Both the position numbers and the translations under genes were made by a program. A stretch of DNA of 64,000 nt from Methylovirgula sp. 4M-Z18 (GTDB lineage: Bacteria; Pseudomonadota; Alphaproteobacteria; Rhizobiales; Beijerinckiaceae), in assembly GCF_037890675.1 (NCBI RefSeq), contig NZ_CP149574.1:2890874-2954873 (forward strand). Direction: 5' to 3'. The notes beneath the pieces were generated by a model. It searched no databases. It was not told where the DNA came from and saw only the letters and a program-made list of their open reading frames with translations. Positions 52,297 through 60,891 of this stretch are shown piece after piece. Numbering within the stretch: position 1 is the stretch's first letter; the number at the start of each line of letters is the position of its first letter.

Positions 52297-52310
52297 GTTT
52301 ACATGTAAAC
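52297..52310. promoter_or_regulatory. Perfect 14-bp palindrome, candidate operator of beta-oxidation operon
   Basis: GTTTACATGTAAAC equals its own reverse complement and lies 50 bp upstream of the acyl-CoA dehydrogenase start, where a promoter is expected. TetR-type fatty-acid regulators use palindromes of this size. No such regulator gene is in the window, so the binder is unlinked or unknown. Confidence 0.55.
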
Positions 52311-52440
52311 AATTAGCGCGAAAAAGGCAAGTGCTTTTGCAACGGAGCAGGCCCACGAGCCTCGCCCTGCCGGGGCGCGCGGTCAACCGGCAAATTGGCC
52401 CTGCTGAACGTGCGGGCCGGTTCGCGGCTGCGACGGGCCT

Positions 52441-53370
52441 TCAGCGCCGCGGATAGGCAGCCCGGCACACGGACATCACGGTGTCGCGCAGCCAGCGATG
52501 GGCCGGGTCCGCATCCAAGCGCGGATGCCACATGGCCGATATCTTGAATTCTGGCAGGGAAATCGGAAGTTCGAAGCTTGCAAGGCCGGACATAGCAGCG
52601 GAGCCGCCCGCCATGCCATTGCCAACGCATGAGCCCGGCACGAGTGCGACCAGATCCGATTGGCGTGCGATCCGCATCGCATCCGGGTATCCGGGCACCA
52701 CAACTCTGATGGCCCGCTTAAGCCCCACAGCTTCCAAGACGGTATCGATCGGCTCGACCGTCCCCCCTTCCTTGGACGCGACGACGTGGTTGCAGGCCGC
52801 ATAGCCTTCGGGCGTCACCACTGCGCCTCCCAGAAGGGGATGTCCGACCCGGGCGACACCGACATACTTGTCATGGAACAAAAATTGGGTCCGTATCTCC
52901 GGCGCGGCGGTCCCGAGCACCCCGATCTCCAAATCGATGGGCCCCTCCCTGAGCGGCCGCGCATCTTTGTCAGGTTTGGGCGCGAAGCGGAGGCAGATGC
53001 GTGGCGCCGCTTGCGTGACAGCCGCCACGACGGCGCCGAAAAGAAATTCCAGGAATGCTTCGCTCACACGTATGGTGAAGGTTCTTTCAAGCGAAGCGAC
53101 GTCCAGGAGCGTGATGTGCGGCCGCAGCACCGCTTGTACCTCCCGCGTCAGGTCATGGACGCGCTCGCGCAGTTCGGCCGCGCGCGGCGTCGGCACTAGT
53201 CCTCGCCCGGCGCGGACAAGCAGCGGGTCACCCGTAGCGGTCCGAAGCCGGGTCAGCGTCCGGCTCATGGCCGAGGAACTCAGACCGAGGCGGCGGGCCG
53301 CCCCCGTCACGCTCCCCTCCGCGAGCAAGACGTCCAACGCCACGAGAAGGTTCAGGTCCACATCGTTCAT
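52441..53370 (-). CDS. LysR-family transcriptional regulator, NodD-like layout
   Basis: A 309-residue LysR protein with VDLNLLVALDVLLAEGSVTGAARRLGLSSSAMSRTLTRLR as helix-turn-helix, the layout of the NodD/LeuO/SyrM subgroup, and a periplasmic-binding-fold sensor. It diverges from an SDR gene at 53504, with 133 bp between. The SDR gene is its probable target. No strong palindrome was seen in the spacer apart from a weak GTT-N6-AAC. Confidence 0.87.
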   Translation of the reverse strand: MNDVDLNLLVALDVLLAEGSVTGAARRLGLSSSAMSRTLTRLRTATGDPLLVRAGRGLVPTPRAAELRERVHDLTREVQAVLRPHITLLDVASLERTFTIRVSEAFLEFLFGAVVAAVTQAAPRICLRFAPKPDKDARPLREGPIDLEIGVLGTAAPEIRTQFLFHDKYVGVARVGHPLLGGAVVTPEGYAACNHVVASKEGGTVEPIDTVLEAVGLKRAIRVVVPGYPDAMRIARQSDLVALVPGSCVGNGMAGGSAAMSGLASFELPISLPEFKISAMWHPRLDADPAHRWLRDTVMSVCRAAYPRR

Positions 53371-53503
53371 AGCATGAGCCTATCGCACCCGCTTTGCCGG
53401 ACATAGCGTTTGGCGCAACTATATTTTGATCTTGCTGCGTCTGGCGCTCGCCGTTCGGTTGCTCCTATGTGGAATGAACCCGATCAACGAAGGACATTGC
53501 CGC

Positions 53504-54217
53504 ATGCCCCAAGCCGTTTTGCACGCTCCCGCCCCGACAATCCTCCTCATCGGCGCCTCGCGCGGTCTTGGCCATGCCATGGCGGCCGAGTTCTTGAAAA
53601 AGGGCTGGAACGTCGTCGGCACCGTCCGCGGCGGAAATCGAACCCTGCTCCACGACCTCGCGGACGCGCATGAAGGCCGGGTCGAAATCGAGAGCCTCGA
53701 CATCTGCGAACCGGATCAGATCGCGGCCCTCCGTGCCCGCCTCTCGGGCCGGGAGTTCGACATCTCGTTCGTGAATGCCGGCGTTACCAACAACCCGGCG
53801 GAAACCATCGCGGAGGTCACGACGGATGAATTCATGCGCGTCATGGTCACGAATGCGCTGAGCCCCTTGCGCGTCATCGAAAGCCTGCAGGATCTCGTTT
53901 CCCCGACCGGTTTGATCGGCGTGATGTCGTCCGGACAAGGCAGCGTCAGCAACAACGAGACCGGCATGCGCGAAGTGTATCGCGGCAGCAAGGCAGCCCT
54001 GAACATGTTCATGCGCAGCTACGCGGCCCGCCATGCCGCCGAGCGCCGCGCCATGGTGCTGATGGCGCCAGGCTGGGTCCGCACCGACATGGGCGGCCCC
54101 GACGGGCGGCTGTCGATCGAGGAGAGCGTGCCGAACCTCGTGAACGTGCTTCTTGCGAAGCAAGGCAAGCCCGGCCTGGAATATCTCGATTATCTCGGCA
54201 AGACTGTGCCTTGGTGA
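53504..54217 (+). CDS. Short-chain dehydrogenase/reductase
   Basis: SDR of 237 residues: LIGASRGLGHAMA as the cofactor motif, NAGVTNNPAETI, Ser in GVMSSGQGSVSNN and YRGSK as the catalytic pair. Resembles SDRs related to C-factor (CsgA). ATG at 53504 has AAGGA 9 bases before it; upstream extensions lack similarity. It is divergent from a NodD-like LysR gene. Substrate is unknown. Confidence 0.85.
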   Translation: MPQAVLHAPAPTILLIGASRGLGHAMAAEFLKKGWNVVGTVRGGNRTLLHDLADAHEGRVEIESLDICEPDQIAALRARLSGREFDISFVNAGVTNNPAETIAEVTTDEFMRVMVTNALSPLRVIESLQDLVSPTGLIGVMSSGQGSVSNNETGMREVYRGSKAALNMFMRSYAARHAAERRAMVLMAPGWVRTDMGGPDGRLSIEESVPNLVNVLLAKQGKPGLEYLDYLGKTVPW

Positions 54218-54311
54218 AAGAACACCTTATTACAGCAGCGGCTCGCGAAGCCTCGCATATTATCGACTCCGAAGCATCGAACTCTTCTTTCGCCATTCAT
54301 GAAGGCGACGA

Positions 54312-55754
54312 CTATGTCCTCCTCAGTCGAGCGAATAAAAAGACTGCTAAGACAACTGCAACCAAATTGTAGATCGTCGCGGTTGCAAACCCATTGCCGT
54401 AAGACCCAGTTATTTCAAGGGCGGATATCGACTTCCCATCGCTATGGTCGATTGCGCTGAATAGAATAATGCCGACAACCGCAACGCCGAAGGCAGACCC
54501 GACGATCTGCATTGTGCTGAAGACACCGGACGCCATCCCGGCTTCAGCATTGGCAACAGTGCTCAGAACCATATTGAGCAGGAGCGGAATGACGATGCCC
54601 TGCCCAAAACCTTGAAGAATAACTGAGACGGTCAAAGCCCGGAGATTCTGACCGCCGGAAAAACCATCAAAAACCGAGATCAACAATCCCCCGGCAAAGG
54701 CACACATGCCAAGAAACAGAGCCTGCTCGCCCATCTTCTTCTTGAGCGGCGCGGACACAACAGAACCGGCGAAGAATGCAATGGTGGACGGCAGAAACAA
54801 CGTCGCTGCTTCCAAAGCCGTTTGCCCGAGGCCGATCTGAAGCAGAATTGTCAACGACAGGGAGAATGAACTGATCGCCGAGAAAAACAGAAATGTTACC
54901 AGAACACCTAGAGTGAAACGTGTATTCTTGAAGAGAGCTGGGTCGATAATTGGCGTACCGCCTTGCCTTACCAACAGTGTTTCGTAAGAAACGAAGACGA
55001 CAAATAATGGAAGCGACAATAGCGGCGCGATGATCGCCCACCAGGGCCAATGCTGCTCGCGGCCGACCATCACCGGCAACAGCATCAAGACGAGCGCGGC
55101 GGTCGCGAGAACCGCTCCACCGATATCTAGTTTTGGGGGCGCCGTGCCCCTCGTTTCCATGATCAAATATTTCCCGGCAATAAGCGCGTAGAATACGATA
55201 GGGAGGTTGACCAGGAAGACAAGCCGCCAGCCGAGATCGCCAAGATTAAGCGTTATGAGGCATCCGCCGATCACCTGCGACGAAGCACCGGCAACGCCCT
55301 GCACCGCACCCATCACGGCAAAGGCCCGACGACGTTCATCGTCGTCGAACAGGATCCGCAATGAGGTGTAGACCTGTGGCATCAGGAGCGCCGCCCCGCC
55401 TCCCTGGATCGCCCGCGCTGCAATGAGTGCACAGGGCGACAGAGCTAAAGCACACAGCAAGGATCCAAGACCGAAAATTGCCATCCCAATAAGAAAGAGC
55501 CGCCGCCGGCCGTAGAAATCGCCAAGCCGCGCGCCGTTCAGCAATATCGCGCCATAAGCAACGCTGTAGGCAACCATGACAAGCTGCAAATGCGCATTCG
55601 AAGCGTGCAGATCGCGCTGAATGTCGGGGAGCGCTACATTGACGATAAACAGGTCGAGGATAGTGATAAAATTTCCGGCCAGCAGCACCGCAAGCGATGA
55701 CCACTCTCCCGATTTTTCTGTTTCAAGTGACGCCGACGACATCTGCGTTTCCAA
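54312..55754 (-). CDS. MFS transporter, DHA2 (EmrB/QacA-like) family
   Basis: A 480-residue 14-span drug:proton antiporter. LLAGNFITILDLFIVNVALPDIQRDL is the D1 motif of 14-span DHA2 exporters; GARLGDFYGRRRLFLIG is motif A; motif C-like VQGVAGASSQVIGGCLI is present. It diverges from a LysR gene, with two copies of TCAATTGGTC in the spacer. The gene and its flanks are visibly AT-richer than the neighbours, so recent transfer is possible. Probably confers efflux of a toxic organic compound. Confidence 0.88.
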   Translation of the reverse strand: METQMSSASLETEKSGEWSSLAVLLAGNFITILDLFIVNVALPDIQRDLHASNAHLQLVMVAYSVAYGAILLNGARLGDFYGRRRLFLIGMAIFGLGSLLCALALSPCALIAARAIQGGGAALLMPQVYTSLRILFDDDERRRAFAVMGAVQGVAGASSQVIGGCLITLNLGDLGWRLVFLVNLPIVFYALIAGKYLIMETRGTAPPKLDIGGAVLATAALVLMLLPVMVGREQHWPWWAIIAPLLSLPLFVVFVSYETLLVRQGGTPIIDPALFKNTRFTLGVLVTFLFFSAISSFSLSLTILLQIGLGQTALEAATLFLPSTIAFFAGSVVSAPLKKKMGEQALFLGMCAFAGGLLISVFDGFSGGQNLRALTVSVILQGFGQGIVIPLLLNMVLSTVANAEAGMASGVFSTMQIVGSAFGVAVVGIILFSAIDHSDGKSISALEITGSYGNGFATATIYNLVAVVLAVFLFARLRRT

Positions 55755-55829
55755 AGCCTCGAGCTTTCCAGCAGGGCGAAAGCCTATCTTCGGCCCTGAA
55801 CACAGATGATATTTTTTCCTGAATATTGA

Positions 55830-55880
55830 TCAATTGGTCAAAATGGAACTATATAAATGAAATAAATTCCTCAATTGGTC
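55830..55880. promoter_or_regulatory. Exact direct repeat in LysR/MFS divergent promoter
   Basis: TCAATTGGTC occurs at 55830-55839 and 55871-55880, 41 bp apart, close to four helical turns. The first copy is also part of the imperfect palindrome TGATCAATTGGTCA (55828-55841). Candidate recognition and activation sites for the adjacent LysR. Confidence 0.55.
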
Positions 55881-55886
55881 CGTATC

Positions 55887-56801
55887 ATGGAAAACTTCGC
55901 GGGCATCGTCGCCTTCGTTTATGCTGCAGAGCAGCGCGGCTATGTGGCAGCCGCGCGCGTAGCCGGAGTCTCGCCATCAGCCATCAGCAAGGCAATCGCT
56001 CGCCTTGAAAGCCGCCTGGGTGTTCGGCTGTTCAACCGAACAACGCGCAGCGTCAGTTTGACCGAGGCTGGGACGGTTTTCTACGAACGGTGCAAGCGCA
56101 TCATCGACGACCTCGGCGATGCGGAAGCAACAATCACGCGCAGCCAGGACCGCCCGAAAGGGCGCTTGCGCGTCAGCGTGCCGCATATTGTCGGCCATCA
56201 CCTTCTCATGCCGATTCTGCCGGCGTTCACCGAACAATTCCCGGACATCGAACTCGATGTCGATTTTGAGGATCGCGTCGCCGACCTCGTGGCGCGAGGG
56301 CTGGACGTCGCCATTCGGAGTGGCGATCTGGCCGATACGGGCCTGATTGCCCGCCCGTTAGGTCAGCAACACTTCGTCGTATGTGGCAGTCCACGCTACT
56401 TCGAATGGCGCGAGCAACTGGAGACGCCTGCCGACTTGGCTGCTCACACCTGCATCCATTTCAAATATCCATCCAGCGGCCGTATCGCGCCATGGGCGTT
56501 CGGCGCGCCTTTCGATCGGCAGCTTTTGCCGAAAAGTCTGACGTTCAACAATACGGATGCAGGGCTACGCGCCTGCTTGGATGGGTTGGGGCTCGCCCAT
56601 CTGCCCGTCTATGTCGCCGACACGCATATCAGCGCCGGCACGCTGATCCCTGTACTGACCTCATTCATGTTGCCGTTCGGCTCCCTCTCCCTCGTCTGGC
56701 CGTCCAACCGCCAGCTTTCGCCGAAGGTGCGTGCCTTCGTGAATTTTGTAACTGAAGCTTTTTCAATCCGACGGACTGCGTTCCAAGCGTTTCATGCGTG
56801 A
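55887..56801 (+). CDS. LysR-family transcriptional regulator
   Basis: A 304-residue LysR protein with helix-turn-helix GIVAFVYAAEQRGYVAAARVAGVSPSAISKAIARLESRLGVRLFNRTTRSVSLTEAG, the subgroup often controlling efflux or aromatic metabolism. C-terminal sensor has LDVAIRSGDLADTGLIARPLG. ATG at 55887 gives MENFAGIVAF; the TTG at 55875 lies within the direct repeat and is not used. Divergent to the DHA2 exporter gene, its likely target. Confidence 0.88.
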   Translation: MENFAGIVAFVYAAEQRGYVAAARVAGVSPSAISKAIARLESRLGVRLFNRTTRSVSLTEAGTVFYERCKRIIDDLGDAEATITRSQDRPKGRLRVSVPHIVGHHLLMPILPAFTEQFPDIELDVDFEDRVADLVARGLDVAIRSGDLADTGLIARPLGQQHFVVCGSPRYFEWREQLETPADLAAHTCIHFKYPSSGRIAPWAFGAPFDRQLLPKSLTFNNTDAGLRACLDGLGLAHLPVYVADTHISAGTLIPVLTSFMLPFGSLSLVWPSNRQLSPKVRAFVNFVTEAFSIRRTAFQAFHA

Positions 56802-56891
56802 GAGCGTTTTACAGAGTTGCCGCTCTTCCTGCCTTTCTCGGCCAACAGCCATGGTGCTGGCTTAGTCGTGTGGTCACATCGCGTTAGACGC

Positions 56892-57845
56892 TCAAACACC
56901 AAAGGATTGGGCATGCCCCTGCCACTCGGTCACGCGCAGGAACTGTTCCCAGGTTACGCTATTCTGGTTTATTGTCCTGCTCCACGAAAGATCACGCTCC
57001 TTGCGATAGTACCCGTACTCTGTCGCATATTCCGCCATCCCAAGAATCTCGCGCACCAAGAGTTCGTTGGCGGCAAAATCGGGAAAATGATGAAGCAATT
57101 CCTCGCGGGTATAGGCTGAACGGTACGTAGCTTTCCTGCCTGTGACGCGCGTGAACGTCGCGACCATTTCATCAGGCGACAGGATGTCGCCAATCACCGG
57201 CAGGGACTTGCCCGCATATTCCTGCGGATGGGAGAATATCTCCAAGATCGCAGGCCCGGTTGCACTCAGCGGATCGACAAAAGGCGCGCGAAAATCCCGC
57301 GGCAAGTAGATCGGGAAGACCAACGTGTCCCCCTCCATGCGCGGCGTGTAGTACTCAAATAGATTGGTATAAAAGAAGGCGAGATAGATGAACGAGCTGC
57401 GAATGGGCAGCGAGCGAATATAGTTCTCAATCTTGGCCTTGTCGGTGAAGTGCGGCGCGAATTTCCGGCCATTTGTAATTTCATCGACGTTTTCCAAGCT
57501 GCTGAAAACGAGGTGCTGGACCCCTGCTTCAACAGCGGCATCCGCCAACTCCCTGCCGAGGTCCGCTTCATGCGTCGCTGGCGGCGCGATCGGAGGTGTC
57601 ATCAGGAACACGCCATGCGAACCGCCGAAGGCCTTTACCAGCGCCTGCTTGTGCCCCAACTCCAGTGGCACGTTCATCAGTTCCGCGCCTTCGCGCGCCA
57701 GGTTTTGCGCTTCTACCGAGTCGACGCGGCGCGTAAGCGCGCGGACCCGATGGCCCCCGCCTTGCAGCAACGCGCGCGTGACGCTGCGACCCTGCTTACT
57801 CAATGCCCCGACGACGGTGATAAGAGGCTTGTGGTTCGGCGACAT
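56892..57845 (-). CDS. NmrA-like NAD(P)-binding protein
   Basis: A 317-residue atypical SDR of the NmrA/HSCARG type. ITVVGALSKQGRSVTRALLQGGGHRVRALTRR is the cofactor-binding start (GxxxxGR variant), with VFLMTPPIAPP, VQHLVFSSLENVDEITNGRK and FTDKAKIENYIRSLPI. Such proteins sense NADPH/NADP ratio or act as quinone or aldehyde reductases. It is divergent to an HxlR regulator, a combination known to respond to electrophiles. Confidence 0.85.
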   Translation of the reverse strand: MSPNHKPLITVVGALSKQGRSVTRALLQGGGHRVRALTRRVDSVEAQNLAREGAELMNVPLELGHKQALVKAFGGSHGVFLMTPPIAPPATHEADLGRELADAAVEAGVQHLVFSSLENVDEITNGRKFAPHFTDKAKIENYIRSLPIRSSFIYLAFFYTNLFEYYTPRMEGDTLVFPIYLPRDFRAPFVDPLSATGPAILEIFSHPQEYAGKSLPVIGDILSPDEMVATFTRVTGRKATYRSAYTREELLHHFPDFAANELLVREILGMAEYATEYGYYRKERDLSWSRTINQNSVTWEQFLRVTEWQGHAQSFGV

Positions 57846-57929
57846 CTCGCTCTCCCGCTGATTGGTCTATGGGTGAGCCGGAACCTAGGTTAAAAGTCTT
57901 TTTTACATAAGTACGATTGTTTTTATGAT

Positions 57930-57956
57930 ATACTATGCAAAATCATACTATAGTAT
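57930..57956. promoter_or_regulatory. ATACTAT repeats, candidate HxlR operator
   Basis: ATACTAT lies at 57930-57936 and 57945-57951; the second is part of the perfect 12-bp palindrome ATACTATAGTAT (57945-57956). The site is between the divergent NmrA and HxlR genes and is close to the NmrA start side. HxlR-type regulators bind palindromic AT-rich sites of this type. Confidence 0.5.
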
Positions 57957-58050
57957 TTTCCATTCTTTCAGAATCGGAAAATCACTATAAATCTTTGTTT
58001 TATCGTATTTTCTTAAACGAAAAGTCGAACAACTTTTCTAGAAAATGCTC
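57955..58050 (-). repeat. Dispersed two-part repeat, copy 3 (inverted)
   Basis: The reverse complement of 58012-58050 matches 62209-62247 at about 36 of 39 positions (element A). The reverse complement of 57955-57982 carries GATTCTGAAAGAA, identical to the loop of element B at 20784-20797, with a shortened 7-bp stem. A and B are in the same relative order as in copy 1. It sits in the HxlR promoter region, 14 bp from the start at 58065. Confidence 0.65.
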
Positions 58051-58064
58051 CAGTGAGGCTCAAT

Positions 58065-58415
58065 ATGGCAAAGAGCAAAGTCTACGGTTGCTCCGTGGAG
58101 GTAACGATCGGCGTTATCGGCGGAAAATGGAAATCCGTGCTGCTGTATCATTTGATCAAGGACCGTGTGATCCGCTTTGGCGAACTGCGTCGGCTCCTGC
58201 CTAACGTGACGGCGCAAATGTTGACGGCGCAATTGCGCGAACTGGAAGCCGATGGGGTCGTGCACAGAAAGGTCTATCCACAAGTGCCGCCCAAGGTTGA
58301 ATATTCCCTGACGCCGTTTGGCGATTCGCTCGCTCCCATCATTCAGGCCATGGCCAATTGGGGAGAAAGCTATGCCACCGGCATGGGAAAGCGCATTTCA
58401 CTGGTCCCGAAATAG
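58065..58415 (+). CDS. HxlR-family transcriptional regulator
   Basis: A 116-residue winged-helix HxlR protein: GCSVEVTIGVIGGKWKSVLLYHLIKDRVIRFGELRRLLPNVTAQMLTAQLRELEADGVVHRKVYPQVPPKVEYSLTPFG is the family core. The characteristic N-terminal cysteine (Cys9 in YGCSVE) can sense electrophiles or oxidants in relatives such as YodB/QorR. ATG at 58065 has GAGG 6 bases before it; GTG at 58053 is an alternative. Divergent from the NmrA-like gene, its probable target. Confidence 0.9.
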   Translation: MAKSKVYGCSVEVTIGVIGGKWKSVLLYHLIKDRVIRFGELRRLLPNVTAQMLTAQLRELEADGVVHRKVYPQVPPKVEYSLTPFGDSLAPIIQAMANWGESYATGMGKRISLVPK

Positions 58416-58507
58416 GCTTTTGCCGCGCAACACATGCAGGCTGTCCGACTATTGCGATGGCCGATCGGCGGCAACCGTCCGAAGCGGTGACCGAAAACCG
58501 GCTCTCC

Positions 58508-58522
58508 TTAACACATCGTTTA
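58508..58522. promoter_or_regulatory. CtrA-like box (TTAA-N7-TTTA)
   Basis: TTAA at 58508-58511, seven bases, then TTTACC at 58519-58524. One base differs from the TTAA-N7-TTAA consensus. It lies 108 bp upstream of the SEL1/coiled-coil protein gene, whose relatives (PodJ) are cell-cycle controlled. Confidence 0.4.
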
Positions 58523-58629
58523 CCATAAAGGCCCGAGAGTCAGACCCGGCACAGGGAGATTGCGCGGCTTGATTCGGCGCGTCGCGCCCACCCCTGCAGC
58601 AAGAATCGGCGGCGTCTCTCGAGCGTGAC

Positions 58630-60891
58630 ATGAATAAGGGCATCCCCTGGAGCGTCATAGGTGTTGATTTCGACATCCGCGAAGCCGCCAAAGAGGCGGC
58701 ACGGCGCAATGGGATGACCCTGGGCGAATGGCTGAGCGGCGTGATCGCCGATGAGGCGGAAGCGCTCGGCGTGGCGCCGCATGACCTTGCCCGCGGGGCG
58801 CAAGTCGAGGCGCTGGCCGCGCAGCTCGCGGAATTGGCGGGCGGAGCGCCCACGTTCCGCACCCGCGTCCCCCACCATTCCGCGCCCTCCAGCCCATCGG
58901 ATGCGCCGCTCGCCGCCGCCCTCGACCGGCTCGAAAAAAGCACCCGCAAGACCGGCAAAAAGGCGATCCGCGCCCTGTACGAGGTCTCCGGCCGCCTCTC
59001 GGCGATCGAAGAGAAGGTCGGCGCGACGCCCAACCCCGCCTCGGACCAGGACGGCGATATCCAGGCCGCCTTTCACAATTTGCAGCAGGAACTCGCGAAG
59101 CGGCTGGAGACCTCGCCGCTCGAACCTCTTCCCGACGCACCCCCCGCCGGCTTCGCCGAGACCGCGCCCGAACCCAAAGACGACATCCGCATCTTAAACG
59201 AGAAGGTCGATCGGCTGGCGCAGGATCTCGACGCGCTGCGCAAACCGCTTGAGGATCTGCGCGCGCCCGCACCCGAGGTCGACCATTTGCGGCAGGACGT
59301 CGCGAATTTGGCGCACACCGTCGCGACCCTCGCGCCGCGCGCCAGCGTCGACGCGCTCGACCGCAACCTGCAGGCGATGCAAGAGCAATTGCAGGACCCC
59401 AAGCGTCAGCCGGTCACGCCAGGGCAGCTCGGCCAGATGCAGCAGCGCATCAAGGATCTGCAGACCCTCGTTCTGTCATCAATCACACGTACGGCCGCGG
59501 TCGAAAAAGTCGAACAGAATGTGCAGACGCTGGGCACGCAAATGACCGCCCTGCAGGACAACAAGGTCGCGCGCGCCAATCTCGATGGCCTGGTCCGGTC
59601 GGTCGACGACATCCAGACGCAGCTCAAGTCCCTGGCCCCGAAAGAAAGCGTCGAAGCGCTGGAACAGCGTCTCAGCGCCCTCGCCCGCAAGATCGACGAA
59701 ACGCTGACGCCCGCACGCACCGATCCACCAAGCCTGCCCGCCGCGCCCGAACTGCCGGCAAAGCCGTTCAAGGCGGTGCCGATGCCGCAGATTCCCGACG
59801 ACCTGCTGATCGAACCCGGCGCCGGTCTGCCACTGCATTTGCAGCGCAACGCGCCGGATCATTCCGTCCTTGACGCCGCACGCAGCGACGCGGCCTCCAA
59901 CCGCACCATTCAGGCGAGCTTCATCGCCGCCGCGCGGCGGGCGAGCCAAAATCGGCAGGATCGGGAGGACGACGCCATGATCGATGTTTTGGCCGAAGTC
60001 GCACACCGGGCGGGAACCAGCGACTCGGCGCATCTGCGCCGGCGCAGTCCGCTTCTATTGGGCCTCGGCAGTGCGCTCGTCGGCGCGACCGCCCTCCTCG
60101 CCCATCAAACCCCGAGCGGGGCTCAGGCCGGGCCGACGACCAGCGCCGAGCAGGTGCAGGCCGACAGCCAATCGACCGCGCAAACAACGATTCAAGTTGG
60201 CACCTACAGCAACAGCGCGGGCGATGACGCGACGGCTAAAACCACCGCAGCGCCACGCTCTTCGCTGGAACAATTGGCCGCAGCGGGCAACGCCGCGACG
60301 GAGTATGAAATGGGCCTGCGCGCCTTCGATGGCCGCGACGGGGCGCAGGACTTCAAAACCTCGGCCGCGTGGTTCGGCAAGGCTGCCGCGCAAGGCCTGG
60401 CGCCGGCGCAATTCTTCCTGGCGAGCCAATACGAGCGCGGCGAAGGCGTCGAGCAGGACTTGGCGCTCGCCCAGGCCTGGTACGCCAAATCCGCCGCGCA
60501 AGGCCATATCCGCGCCATGCACAATCTTGGCGTGATGCTGGCCAAGGGGCTTGGCAGCAAGAGCAATGTCGCCGCGGCCGCCGAATGGTTCCGCAAGGCC
60601 GCCGATCACGGCGTGCGCGACAGCCAATTCAATCTCGGTGTGCTCTATGGCCGCGGTGTCGGTGTCCCGCTCGACTTTTCGCAAAGCTACATCTGGTTCG
60701 CCCTCGCCGCCGCACAAGGCGACGACAAGGCGGCGCAAATGCGTGACCGCGTTGCGGCCAGGCTCGCCCCCGACCAGCTCGCGACAGCGAAAGCCGTGGT
60801 GGCCGGTTTTCACCCGCTCGACGGCGATCCCGCCGCCAATCAAGTCACCCCGCCCGAAGAGCGGGTCGGCACGGCACTCAATCAGATGTGA
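58630..60891 (+). CDS. Coiled-coil and SEL1-repeat membrane protein, PodJ-like
   Basis: A 753-residue protein. The N-terminal PWSVIGVDFDIREAAKEAARRNGMTLGEWLSGVI is typical of Hyphomicrobiales localisation factors. A long charged coiled-coil follows (about 180-370), a Pro-rich linker, one membrane span near residues 473-495 (SPLLLGLGSALVGATALLAH), and then at least four SEL1 repeats (about 555-697, for example AAWFGKAAAQGLAPAQFFLASQYERGEGV). The C-terminal repeats would be periplasmic. By analogy with PodJ it organises a pole, but sequence similarity is only in architecture. A CtrA-like box lies upstream. Confidence 0.82.
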   Translation: MNKGIPWSVIGVDFDIREAAKEAARRNGMTLGEWLSGVIADEAEALGVAPHDLARGAQVEALAAQLAELAGGAPTFRTRVPHHSAPSSPSDAPLAAALDRLEKSTRKTGKKAIRALYEVSGRLSAIEEKVGATPNPASDQDGDIQAAFHNLQQELAKRLETSPLEPLPDAPPAGFAETAPEPKDDIRILNEKVDRLAQDLDALRKPLEDLRAPAPEVDHLRQDVANLAHTVATLAPRASVDALDRNLQAMQEQLQDPKRQPVTPGQLGQMQQRIKDLQTLVLSSITRTAAVEKVEQNVQTLGTQMTALQDNKVARANLDGLVRSVDDIQTQLKSLAPKESVEALEQRLSALARKIDETLTPARTDPPSLPAAPELPAKPFKAVPMPQIPDDLLIEPGAGLPLHLQRNAPDHSVLDAARSDAASNRTIQASFIAAARRASQNRQDREDDAMIDVLAEVAHRAGTSDSAHLRRRSPLLLGLGSALVGATALLAHQTPSGAQAGPTTSAEQVQADSQSTAQTTIQVGTYSNSAGDDATAKTTAAPRSSLEQLAAAGNAATEYEMGLRAFDGRDGAQDFKTSAAWFGKAAAQGLAPAQFFLASQYERGEGVEQDLALAQAWYAKSAAQGHIRAMHNLGVMLAKGLGSKSNVAAAAEWFRKAADHGVRDSQFNLGVLYGRGVGVPLDFSQSYIWFALAAAQGDDKAAQMRDRVAARLAPDQLATAKAVVAGFHPLDGDPAANQVTPPEERVGTALNQM

